Positions 1 to 6,761 of a stretch of 7,329 bases of DNA are shown here, in pieces. The DNA is taken from positions 1-7,329 of the forward strand of contig JALFCJ010000278.1 in the NCBI GenBank assembly GCA_022771185.1. The letters are read 5' to 3'. Under the pieces are notes generated by a model. It searched no databases. It was not told the DNA's origin and saw only the letters and a list, made by a program, of their open reading frames with translations. Position 1 is the first letter of the stretch, and every line of letters begins with the position of its first letter. Source of the DNA: Spirochaetales bacterium (GTDB lineage: Bacteria; Spirochaetota; Spirochaetia; Sphaerochaetales; Sphaerochaetaceae). A program made the translations under genes and the position numbers.

Positions 1-154
1 ATGTCCAAGTCTTACCTTTCTTTCTCGTATGGGACTTATCTTCTCCATACCAATAGTATGTTCCCTCTTCATAGAACATACTGCCACCATGGGCTTCTAT
101 TCTCTCTCCCTTTGTATCGAGCCAAACTTCTCCTGGTTTTATATACTTCTCCAT
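1..154 (-). CDS. Glycoside hydrolase family 43 enzyme, 'AHGG' type (N-terminal 51 codons, cut by window edge)
   Basis: The ATG at 154 opens a reading frame that runs off the left edge; 51 codons are visible. The peptide begins MEKYIKPGEVWLDTKGERIE and continues AHGGSMFYEEGTYYWYGEDK. This is the first propeller blade of a GH43 enzyme related to the exo-beta-1,3-galactanase-like subfamilies (GH43_24/GH43_34 type), in which an [EQN]AHGG segment replaces the DP motif that carries the usual catalytic Asp. There is no signal peptide, so the enzyme should be cytoplasmic. It starts 10 bp after the rhamnosidase stop, and a GGAAAG ribosome binding site lies in that gap, so translation is probably coupled. 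Family membership is fairly firm. The substrate (beta-1,3-galactan, galactofuranoside or arabinofuranoside) cannot be settled from this fragment. Confidence 0.85.
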   Translation of the reverse strand, partial: MEKYIKPGEVWLDTKGERIEAHGGSMFYEEGTYYWYGEDKSHTRKKGKTWT

Positions 155-164
155 CTTTCTTTCC

Positions 165-2870
165 TTATATTCCTGCCAATAAGGCATCTATTTTTTCAAA
201 CATCTCTTCCTTGATAGTTCCACCCATTTTCTTTGCTATTTCTCTTATACTCATCTTCTGTAAGCTCATAGGAACCATAGAGATTTGAGGGATGATTCTA
301 GATAAAACTTCCTTTACTTTTGGAACTGATAAAAGCTTTTCTAACGGCATATTTGTGCTGTAGACAGTGCGGAGTGGGACGTTGGGAGTGTATGAGAGAC
401 TAAACTCTCCGCTCCCCAGTTCATACTTTCCTCCCCCATAGGGAAGAGTCAACTCAGCCGTAGCTCCAAAAGGAACTATAACAGAGTAGGAAATATCGCC
501 TTTACTCTGGATACTCCAGCTTATTTTCCACTTTCCTACTGCACTATCAAACTCACCCTCTATTTTCTTTAATCCATAATTAATATGAGGAGAGAGTTTT
601 GCTTTCCTAAAGCCAGGAAGGATTGGTGAAATACCGAGTACATCTTTATAGATCCACTCCAGTATAGAGCCATAAGCATAGTGATTGAGGCTATTCATGC
701 CGTTTTCAGCGATTATTCCATTCTCATCTACGCTATTCCATCTTTCCCAAACGGTAGTTGCGCCCATATTCACGGCATAAAGCCACCCTGGATATCCTTC
801 ATTCAGAAGAAGTTCGAAGGATATATCATCCAGTCCCGCTTCAGTAAGCGCTGGGCATAGTATTGGAGTCCCAACAAAACCTGTCTTCAGCTTATTGCCA
901 TCTTTCTTGAATCTATCCGCGAGCTCTGCTTTTGCCCTCTCTGTATTAGGATTCAAGCCATGCTCTAAAGATAATAACAGACCAGTCTGAGTCGTGATGG
1001 CAGAGCGCCCAGTTGGAGTAAAATACTCCTCTCTTATATCTTTTAATATTCTTTCTGCCTTCGCTTCATACTTCTCTGCGTCTTCTGTCTCCCCTATGAT
1101 TCTCGCAGCTTTAGAGAGGAGCCTGGTGCTATTTAGGTATTCAGTGTCAGCAATAAAGCCTATATCTGTTCCGCCCCGCCTCTCTTCTGGGCTTGGTGCA
1201 TCCAGCGCCAGCCAATCGCCGTAATGGATGTGTCGTCTCCAGCCATGGTTATCACCATCGAGGCGGGAGATATAATCAACCCAAGCCTTCATTGATGAAT
1301 ATTGCCTATCTAGTATGGATTTATCGCCATAAAACTCATAAAGAGTCCATGGAATAATACAAGCTGCATCCCCCCAAGCAGCTGAAACGCTTCTATCTCC
1401 AAAGGATGGTATTATTTCAGGCACTCCCCCATCCATTTCTTTTTGCTCTGTATATAGATCAAAAAGATACTTATTAAGGAAAGAATAACAATCTCTCAAA
1501 TAACAGGCAGTAGGAGCAAAGACTTCTGCGTCTCCTGTCCATCCCATTCTCTCATCTCGCTGAGGGCAGTCTGTAGGAACATCGAGATAGTTATCTACCA
1601 TACTCCACTCTATGTTACGAATAAGCTTGTTGACCTTTTTGTTTCCTGTTTCGATTCTTCCTGTCCTAGGTAACTCAGAATATAGAGAAAGAGCTACAAA
1701 GTCATCTTCTTTTATCTCTGTTATTCCACTTACTTTCACATACCTGAAGCCATAGAAAGTAAACTTGGGTTCAATAATGTGGGGTTCTCCATCAGAGATA
1801 TAAACATACTCAGCCTTTGCTGACCGTAGATTATCACGATAGAAATTACCGTCTTGTAGAATTTCCCCAAACTGGAGTTTTACTTCCCTACCCTTTGGTT
1901 CATGGACTCTGAGCCTAAATACTCCTGTCATATTCTGACCCATATCTAGGACTGTCTCACCCTTTGGAGTATGTATTATCTCTTTGACCTTCAGTTCATG
2001 GCGCACCTTGACGGGAGTACTCAGCCTCTCCATTAGTTTTCCTTTAGGAGCTTCTGCTATCTTTGCGTTTTCTTTCTCGAGAAGTGGAAGAGTATCATCA
2101 CGCATCTCGCCGTCGTAGATATTTGATAAGAAAATATTGGAGCGAGATACTTTCCATTCTTCGTCTGTCCCTATTACATCTTCGCTTCCGTCTTCATACC
2201 TCAATCTTACTTCAGCTATTACTTTCCACTCGTCTCCATAGTATCCTTTACCAGTGCGGTCGCTAGGCGTAAAACGTCCTTTATACCACCCGTTACCAAG
2301 TGTTATTGATAATACCCCTTCGCTTTGTATTTCCTTCGTTACATCATAGGTCTGGTACTGGATCCACTGTGAGTAGTTATTGCAATATGGAGTAAGGTAC
2401 TCGTCTCCTATCTTCTTTCCATTCCATGCCGCTTCATATAATCCAAGCCCTGATATATAAAGTCGAGCCGAAGTTACTTTCTTCTTTGGTTTTATCTCTT
2501 TACTGAACACTGGATGACGGGAAGTAAGACTATCAGCACTAATCCATTTAGCCTGCCATTCCTCATCCATTTTTCCTGTCTCAAACCAGTTTTCTTCGCT
2601 TGTGGCTTCTTCCCCGATATCTGTTTTGACAGATACTCTCCAAGTGTAACGGGTACGAGGTTGGAGAACTATATCAAGTATAGTACTGGTGCTATCCAAG
2701 TCTCTCCATCCTGAGTCAGCAATAATAGCATCCTCCTTCTTGACGACTATTCTTGTACCGCTCTGTCTTTTTCCTCTAGCATCCTCGACTTTCCATGAAA
2801 AGACAGAGGATGGCATAAAGTATCCTAAAGGATTATTTAGATGGTTGACTTTACACTCTTTAATGTACAT
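165..2870 (-). CDS. Alpha-L-rhamnosidase, glycoside hydrolase family 78, with extra C-terminal helical module
   Basis: This 901-residue protein should hydrolyse terminal alpha-L-rhamnose from oligosaccharides or glycosides by an inverting mechanism. Visible order: an N-terminal FN3-like domain (about 1-100, ending RYTWRVSV and WFETGKM); the Bac_rhamnosid_N beta domain (about 105-290, with SGLGLYEAAWNG and LGNGWYKGRF); a concanavalin-like domain (about 295-400); the (alpha/alpha)6 catalytic barrel (about 405-750); and a C-terminal beta domain (about 750-835). The catalytic motif TDCPQRDERMGWTGDA lies at 433-448, with E440 the likely general acid and D434 and D447 in the sugar site. E709 in TTVWERWN is the probable base-side Glu. 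All signature residues look intact. The tail after about 835 is an added helical segment (see findings). There is no signal peptide, so a cytoplasmic enzyme is expected. The ATG at 2870 has GGAG eight bases upstream. The gene lies downstream of the GH43 gene, apparently in the same operon. Confidence 0.95.
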   Translation of the reverse strand: MYIKECKVNHLNNPLGYFMPSSVFSWKVEDARGKRQSGTRIVVKKEDAIIADSGWRDLDSTSTILDIVLQPRTRYTWRVSVKTDIGEEATSEENWFETGKMDEEWQAKWISADSLTSRHPVFSKEIKPKKKVTSARLYISGLGLYEAAWNGKKIGDEYLTPYCNNYSQWIQYQTYDVTKEIQSEGVLSITLGNGWYKGRFTPSDRTGKGYYGDEWKVIAEVRLRYEDGSEDVIGTDEEWKVSRSNIFLSNIYDGEMRDDTLPLLEKENAKIAEAPKGKLMERLSTPVKVRHELKVKEIIHTPKGETVLDMGQNMTGVFRLRVHEPKGREVKLQFGEILQDGNFYRDNLRSAKAEYVYISDGEPHIIEPKFTFYGFRYVKVSGITEIKEDDFVALSLYSELPRTGRIETGNKKVNKLIRNIEWSMVDNYLDVPTDCPQRDERMGWTGDAEVFAPTACYLRDCYSFLNKYLFDLYTEQKEMDGGVPEIIPSFGDRSVSAAWGDAACIIPWTLYEFYGDKSILDRQYSSMKAWVDYISRLDGDNHGWRRHIHYGDWLALDAPSPEERRGGTDIGFIADTEYLNSTRLLSKAARIIGETEDAEKYEAKAERILKDIREEYFTPTGRSAITTQTGLLLSLEHGLNPNTERAKAELADRFKKDGNKLKTGFVGTPILCPALTEAGLDDISFELLLNEGYPGWLYAVNMGATTVWERWNSVDENGIIAENGMNSLNHYAYGSILEWIYKDVLGISPILPGFRKAKLSPHINYGLKKIEGEFDSAVGKWKISWSIQSKGDISYSVIVPFGATAELTLPYGGGKYELGSGEFSLSYTPNVPLRTVYSTNMPLEKLLSVPKVKEVLSRIIPQISMVPMSLQKMSIREIAKKMGGTIKEEMFEKIDALLAGI

Positions 2871-2878
2871 TTAGTTAT

Positions 2879-2882
2879 CTCC
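2879..2882 (-). promoter_or_regulatory. Ribosome binding site of the rhamnosidase gene
   Basis: GGAG on the minus strand lies eight bases before the ATG at 2870. It supports this start, which also places the protein start just before the conserved N-terminal domain. No other in-frame ATG or GTG with a comparable site is apparent upstream in the 77-bp gap. Confidence 0.7.
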
Positions 2883-2905
2883 AAATAAATTATCTTCAAC
2901 TTAGC

Positions 2906-2941
2906 CTCTTCTATGGAAAGAGATGACCAACCATAGAAGAG
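2906..2941 (-). repeat. Perfect 11-bp inverted repeat between the GH43 and GH78 genes (intercistronic hairpin)
   Basis: The arms CTCTTCTATGG (2906-2916) and CCATAGAAGAG (2931-2941) are exact reverse complements around a 14-base loop. On the transcribed strand the hairpin begins 6 bases after the GH43 stop codon and ends about 35 bases before the GH78 start. No T-run follows on the minus strand, so it is not a classic intrinsic terminator. A role in stabilising the upstream 3' end, in RNA processing, or as a protein-binding site is more likely. The repeat itself is directly visible; the function is inferred. Confidence 0.7.
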
Positions 2942-2947
2942 TATGTT

Positions 2948-4768
2948 TTATTTCAGCTTGAAAACATCGCCCTTTGTAATGCCGTTTTCGTTAAAGCTAT
3001 CAACAGCTACATAGTATTCCTGGCCTTTAATGAGAGTAGAAAGCTTTACTTGATCTGAGTCATATACAATCCAGCTCATATAGAGTTTATCGGGATTAAT
3101 TCCATATCTTACGTTGCAGCCTTGCGAAGAAGGAATATGATTCCAAGAGACAACAGCGTCCATATCCCCCACTCTTTCTCCCACCGCTTTTGCCTTCTCT
3201 GGCTTTGGGCCATCCCCTATTCCAAAGACTCTAAGCCCACTAATTCTCATTCTCTGGTTATAAGGGAACTTTACTCCAGTGACTTTAATAAACCTTGCCC
3301 TGACTCCATCTAAGTATTCATGGTAGCTATTGGAGCACTCTTTCTCAACATTCTCCAATACTCTCCAGTTCTTTCCGTCACTACTTATTTCAAGTTTGTA
3401 TTGAGTAATCTGAGGCTTTGTTTCAATATGCCGAGTCTTTCTCTCGTCTCCATAGCTATCTATGGGGAAATCTACAATAAGGCTATCATCAGCAAAGTTA
3501 ACTTGTATGGCTCTCACATCATACCCTTTCTCTAAGTCTAAAGTAATCCACTCTCCTGAGTTCTCGCTACCAGCACTCCACCAAGTTCTGATATCTTCGT
3601 CTACTGCAAAACTAGGATTACTGTTTTCAAGTGTCGACGATACAGTTATAGGCTTCTTGTAGGAGAGAAGCATCCACTCAGGTTTTACAGATGAAGGGTC
3701 ATTCTTCTCTTGAGGGATTAGGTGAGGGTAATCTGCAAAGTTCTGATCAGAGTACAGTATTCCGTCTTCATCAAAGAAAGCGGGGAATATGCCCACTCTA
3801 CGCTCGAAGGAATGGTTTACGCTGATACGCATAGTAGATGCATGCCAGTAGTTGCCATATTTATCTTGAATTGTGGAACCGTGGCCAGCACCTGTTATAA
3901 ATCCACCGGGCTTAGAGGAGAAAGGATTACTCTTTTGAAGTGTAAAAGGCCCTAGAGGCTTATCTGAGACATAAACGCCATCGGAGTATGTATTATACTC
4001 TGTCCCTGGGCAAGCGTACTGAAGATAATATCTTCCGTCATGCTTTGTCATAAAGGCGCCTTCGATATATGGTCTTCCGATGCTATCGAACATCTTTTGG
4101 AGTGCTTCTTGGTTATACCCCATTTTCTTTGCCATCATCTCTGGCACTTCTATCTTTCCTGTCTCAGGGTTTACCAGCTTCTTCAAGTGTTGATAAACAA
4201 GACTATCTTCTTTATGGGAAACACCATTTTCTCCTGAACGCTCATACCCCAGCTCTGATTCTCTTCCCCAAATAAGAGGGACCACGTCGCTTTTGGGAAG
4301 CATTGTTTCTCGGTCCATCTCTACGCCGTATATCGGGTCAGTATTAGTGCATCCCCAATAGAAATATACTCTGCCGTCTTCATCCTCAAATAAATCCGGG
4401 TCCCAGAACGGGAATGGTGCACTCACTTCTTCAAACTCATCAGAGAGTGGATCCTTTGTTCTAAGAATAGGACAGTTTCTCTCACGTCTAGATGCAGAGA
4501 AATATAAGTATTCACCAATCTGTCTTACATCCGGGGCATAATCATAGATAAGAAGATCCTCGTTGGGATGGAAATCCCAATTCAATAGATCATCGCTATA
4601 CCAAAAGCCAGCGCTCATTGAGACAAACAAGTAGTATTTTCCATGAAAGAGAATAAGAGTTGGATCGGCGCCTTCTCTGTTTCCACTTTTCTTTCCGCCT
4701 TCATTTATATGCTGATATCTGTACCCAAGATCTAAGGGATTACAATATGTCTTCTTTCCTTCTTTCAT
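2948..4768 (-). CDS. Glycoside hydrolase family 43 enzyme with F5/8C (discoidin-like) and FN3-like domains
   Basis: This 606-residue enzyme is probably an arabinofuranosidase or xylosidase acting on oligosaccharides. Domain 1 (about 8-350) is a five-bladed GH43 propeller with the three expected acidic residues: D35 in GADPT (base), D123 in FWDPDLF (pKa modulator) and E236 in YIEGAF (general acid). H296 in GAGHGS matches the central His seen in many GH43 members. Domain 2 (about 372-516) is an F5/8 type C or CBM32-like beta sandwich (WWSAG, WITLDLEKGYDVRAIQVNF, ISSDGKNW, RFIKVTG). Domain 3 (about 522-606) is FN3-like (VVSWNHIP, YYVAVDSFNENG). The N-terminus MKEGKKTYCNPLDLGYRYQH has no signal peptide, so the protein is likely cytoplasmic. 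About 113 residues separate D123 from E236, including a hydrophilic, partly helical insert near 170-232. The start at 4768 has a very strong ribosome binding site. The exact specificity is uncertain, as GH43 subfamilies vary. Confidence 0.92.
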   Translation of the reverse strand: MKEGKKTYCNPLDLGYRYQHINEGGKKSGNREGADPTLILFHGKYYLFVSMSAGFWYSDDLLNWDFHPNEDLLIYDYAPDVRQIGEYLYFSASRRERNCPILRTKDPLSDEFEEVSAPFPFWDPDLFEDEDGRVYFYWGCTNTDPIYGVEMDRETMLPKSDVVPLIWGRESELGYERSGENGVSHKEDSLVYQHLKKLVNPETGKIEVPEMMAKKMGYNQEALQKMFDSIGRPYIEGAFMTKHDGRYYLQYACPGTEYNTYSDGVYVSDKPLGPFTLQKSNPFSSKPGGFITGAGHGSTIQDKYGNYWHASTMRISVNHSFERRVGIFPAFFDEDGILYSDQNFADYPHLIPQEKNDPSSVKPEWMLLSYKKPITVSSTLENSNPSFAVDEDIRTWWSAGSENSGEWITLDLEKGYDVRAIQVNFADDSLIVDFPIDSYGDERKTRHIETKPQITQYKLEISSDGKNWRVLENVEKECSNSYHEYLDGVRARFIKVTGVKFPYNQRMRISGLRVFGIGDGPKPEKAKAVGERVGDMDAVVSWNHIPSSQGCNVRYGINPDKLYMSWIVYDSDQVKLSTLIKGQEYYVAVDSFNENGITKGDVFKLK

Positions 4769-4772
4769 TCCC

Positions 4773-4781
4773 CCTCCTTTT
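4773..4781 (-). promoter_or_regulatory. Strong ribosome binding site of the three-domain GH43 gene
   Basis: On the minus strand AAAAGGAGGGGGA directly precedes the ATG at 4768, giving a near-perfect AAGGAGG core four bases from the start. It fixes this start codon and predicts efficient translation of the first hydrolase gene. Confidence 0.8.
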
Positions 4782-4868
4782 ATGAAAAATACTTATTGTT
4801 TGCTTTGCAATTATTTCTTAAATGGTGAAGAACCAAAAAAATATAGTCTGATTTAACTTTCTGTTTAT

Positions 4869-4894
4869 TGGGTAGCGGCAGATGCCGCCACCCA
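4869..4894 (-). repeat. GC-rich stem-loop between the transporter and GH43 genes
   Basis: On the transcribed strand GGGTGGCGGCA, a two-base TC spacer and TGCCGCTACCC form an 11-bp stem with one G-U wobble; a flanking T-A pair extends it to 12. It is by far the most GC-rich short stretch in the gap and lies 19 bases after the transporter stop. No U-run follows immediately; the nearest run of T on that strand (4835-4841) is 27 bases further on. It may act as a partial terminator or as a 3' stabiliser protecting transporter mRNA. The structure is clear; the role is inferred. Confidence 0.75.
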
Positions 4895-4913
4895 CAAATT
4901 ATGTTTAAGTTGT

Positions 4914-6680
4914 TTACTTATTCTTCTTTGCTGCCTTTTTTTCAGCTTTTACTCTCTTAGCTTCTCTTTTATCAAGAATCTTCTTGTTCTCCACTTCGAA
5001 GTTCAAACCCTTCTTCTGGCACTTTTCTTTTAGTTCCTTGATTCTTATTTCTTCAGCTTCTCTCTCCTGCTCTTCTATTTCTCTCTTCTGAAGAACATCA
5101 GCAGGAATATATTCGATACCAAGTTTTGCACAATCAGCGATCTTTCTATCCTGCAGTTCTTTTGAAACCTGTGGCATCTGGTACTCGAGGCGGAATACAA
5201 AGCAGAATATAAAGAAGAACATAAGACCAATGATTATATAGCTTCCCTGATAAGCGAAGTTAATCCATCCTGTTGCAGCAGCACTCTGATCTGCAAATAG
5301 TGCGACGCCTGAAGGAGAAACTCCAACCTGCTGTGGCTGCATATAGCCAGTAGCCATGAGACCTAGGTTGAAGATACCCTGTGCTATACCGACAGCGAAC
5401 ATCATTACGGCACTTACGGTTCCACCAGTTAGGCCATCACATCTTACTCCGGTCTTCCACTCTACGTGGTCGATAAGGTCTCCCACAAATGTAAGTATTA
5501 CATAAGAGAAAGCGATGTTACCAAATGCAGCCAAAGCTGAACCCATATAGATCATCATTCCACTGCCAGGATTAAGATAAGCGATCAAAGATCCAATTGT
5601 TGTTAGAATTCCGCCCATCCAAATACATTTTGTTCTTCCAAACTTTTTCATTAACGGGAGAAGAATTAAGACTCCAGGCCCCATAGGAGACATGGCAATC
5701 ATCTGGAACTTTGCTTGGATTGTTGCATAAGAACCATAAGCATTACCATTAACAACCCAACCACAGTAGTAGACGAGAGAAATATTACGCATATTGGCCA
5801 ATGTATTCCAAATAAGAATAATCAAGACAAATAGAATCCAATACTTAGTCTTCATACAAGCTTTAAGCTGTGAAAGCATGGATGCTTCTTTCTTTGTTCC
5901 GATTTTCTCTGCCTTAGCCTTATCTTCAATACCAACCTGGTTCCTTCTCTCTTCTGTAACACGTTCACGTGTATAGAAATACTGGATAAAAGTAAGAGGA
6001 AGCGAAATACAAGCAACAACTGACATTGTCAAAAGATATCCTTCAGCATTATTTCCATGAACTGCAGCGCAGACTGCTGTAAGGATCATAGGGAATATGA
6101 TTGAAACCATACCGGTTCCGATGTTCATAGTAATGCTTGCAGCCATTGAAAGGTTTTTTCTCTGGTTTACGTTTCTTGTGGATACCGCAGCTGAAAGCTC
6201 TTTAGACATATTCCACATTGTGTATGCAACGCTATAGTAGAGGTTGTATGCAAATACTACCCAAATAGCTTGGTGAATAGGCTGACTAAATGGCATCCAG
6301 AACAAAAGGATGATGCTTATTGTTACAAGTGGCGCAGATATCAAAAGCCAAGGTCTTACTTTACCTTGCCTACATGTTGTTGAGTCGATTACTTTCGCCA
6401 TAACAAGGTTTGTAATAGCATCAACTAATTTTGATACAACAGGGAAAAGAACCATGAATGTTGCAATCCATGCTCCTTTCGATACTGTAAGGCCAAGAAT
6501 ATCTGTCAGATACTGGTTAAAGTAGCTGTTGACTACAGACTGGCCCAAAAGCATACCATATGGACCCAATACATATCCAAGCCACATCTCTTTTTTTGTG
6601 GTATTGGCTGATTTAATACGTGAATTCCATTTAGAACTGGTAAACGCGTTACTCAGTAAACCTTCTTTTGTTCTACTCAC
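4914..6680 (-). CDS. GPH-family (MelB/XynB-like) sugar:cation symporter with long charged C-terminal tail
   Basis: This 588-residue membrane protein of the glycoside-pentoside-hexuronide family (MFS clan) probably imports the oligosaccharide or glycoside that the neighbouring cytoplasmic hydrolases degrade. Twelve hydrophobic segments are visible (roughly 33-55, 68-94, 110-130, 136-157, 176-204, 214-234, 279-308, 317-344, 350-369, 373-402, 416-445, 475-497), with a charged central loop at 237-278. Family signatures include DAITN at 87-91 followed by DSTTCRQGKVRPWLL at 99-113, the cytoplasmic 2-3 loop, and GVRCDGLTGG at 411-420. The helix-II acidic pair of MelB appears here as D87/N91. Residues 498-588 form a hydrophilic, Glu/Lys-rich, probably coiled-coil tail ending in a Lys/Ala-rich stretch; MelB-type proteins are usually about 470 residues. 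The start is GTG at 6680, supported by AAGGAGAT. It is the first complete gene after the regulator and probably the head of the operon. Confidence 0.92.
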   Translation of the reverse strand: MSRTKEGLLSNAFTSSKWNSRIKSANTTKKEMWLGYVLGPYGMLLGQSVVNSYFNQYLTDILGLTVSKGAWIATFMVLFPVVSKLVDAITNLVMAKVIDSTTCRQGKVRPWLLISAPLVTISIILLFWMPFSQPIHQAIWVVFAYNLYYSVAYTMWNMSKELSAAVSTRNVNQRKNLSMAASITMNIGTGMVSIIFPMILTAVCAAVHGNNAEGYLLTMSVVACISLPLTFIQYFYTRERVTEERRNQVGIEDKAKAEKIGTKKEASMLSQLKACMKTKYWILFVLIILIWNTLANMRNISLVYYCGWVVNGNAYGSYATIQAKFQMIAMSPMGPGVLILLPLMKKFGRTKCIWMGGILTTIGSLIAYLNPGSGMMIYMGSALAAFGNIAFSYVILTFVGDLIDHVEWKTGVRCDGLTGGTVSAVMMFAVGIAQGIFNLGLMATGYMQPQQVGVSPSGVALFADQSAAATGWINFAYQGSYIIIGLMFFFIFCFVFRLEYQMPQVSKELQDRKIADCAKLGIEYIPADVLQKREIEEQEREAEEIRIKELKEKCQKKGLNFEVENKKILDKREAKRVKAEKKAAKKNK

Positions 6681-6685
6681 TTTTT

Positions 6686-6693
6686 ATCTCCTT
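6686..6693 (-). promoter_or_regulatory. Ribosome binding site that fixes the GTG start of the transporter
   Basis: AAGGAGAT on the minus strand ends five bases before the GTG at 6680 (GGAG to start is seven bases). This is the reason for choosing a non-ATG start. The next in-frame ATG is residue 32 (EMWLGY), which would begin at the edge of the first membrane helix without a comparable site. Confidence 0.8.
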
Positions 6694-6732
6694 TTTTTTA
6701 TTCTCTCCGGTAGATTTTCCACTCTTTGCTTC

Positions 6733-6761
6733 ATCATAAAGGCGTTTTCGATATACTAAAA
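6733..6761 (-). promoter_or_regulatory. Possible promoter of the transporter-hydrolase operon
   Basis: On the minus strand TATGAT (6733-6738) could be a -10 element. A poor -35 match, TTTTAG (6756-6761), lies 17 bases upstream. An activator such as the adjacent AraC-type protein could compensate for a weak -35. An inverted repeat GTTTTC/GAAAAC (6744-6749 and 6766-6771) overlaps this region. The evidence is only pattern matching in AT-rich DNA. Confidence 0.25.

Noticed and set aside
155..164. Possible frameshift fusion of the rhamnosidase with the downstream GH43
   Set aside because: The rhamnosidase ends with a clean TAA and the GH43 has its own ATG and ribosome binding site. The two look like separate, translationally coupled genes.
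1..288. Plus-strand open frame of 95 codons over the left end
   Set aside because: It lies antisense to the GH43 start and the GH78 tail, has no ribosome binding site and a low-complexity Leu/Ser/Phe-rich product, and the minus strand there has clear conserved protein sequence.
2063..4275. Several plus-strand open frames of 60-77 codons inside the hydrolase genes
   Set aside because: All are shadows of conserved minus-strand coding sequence. None shows a recognisable motif or a convincing ribosome binding site.
4787..4815. Short palindrome TTGCTTTGCAA as a catabolite-control (cre) site
   Set aside because: Only four-base arms are present and the match to the cre consensus is poor; the central CG expected of many LacI-family operators is missing.
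4835..4841. T7 run on the transcribed strand as part of a terminator with the hairpin at 4869-4894
   Set aside because: The run starts 27 bases after the stem, far beyond the immediate U-tract an intrinsic terminator needs, and no other stem lies directly before it.
4769..4868. An internal promoter before the three-domain GH43 gene
   Set aside because: Pairs such as TTGGTT with TAATTG 17 bases apart can be found, but the -10 match is poor. AT-rich DNA gives such matches by chance.
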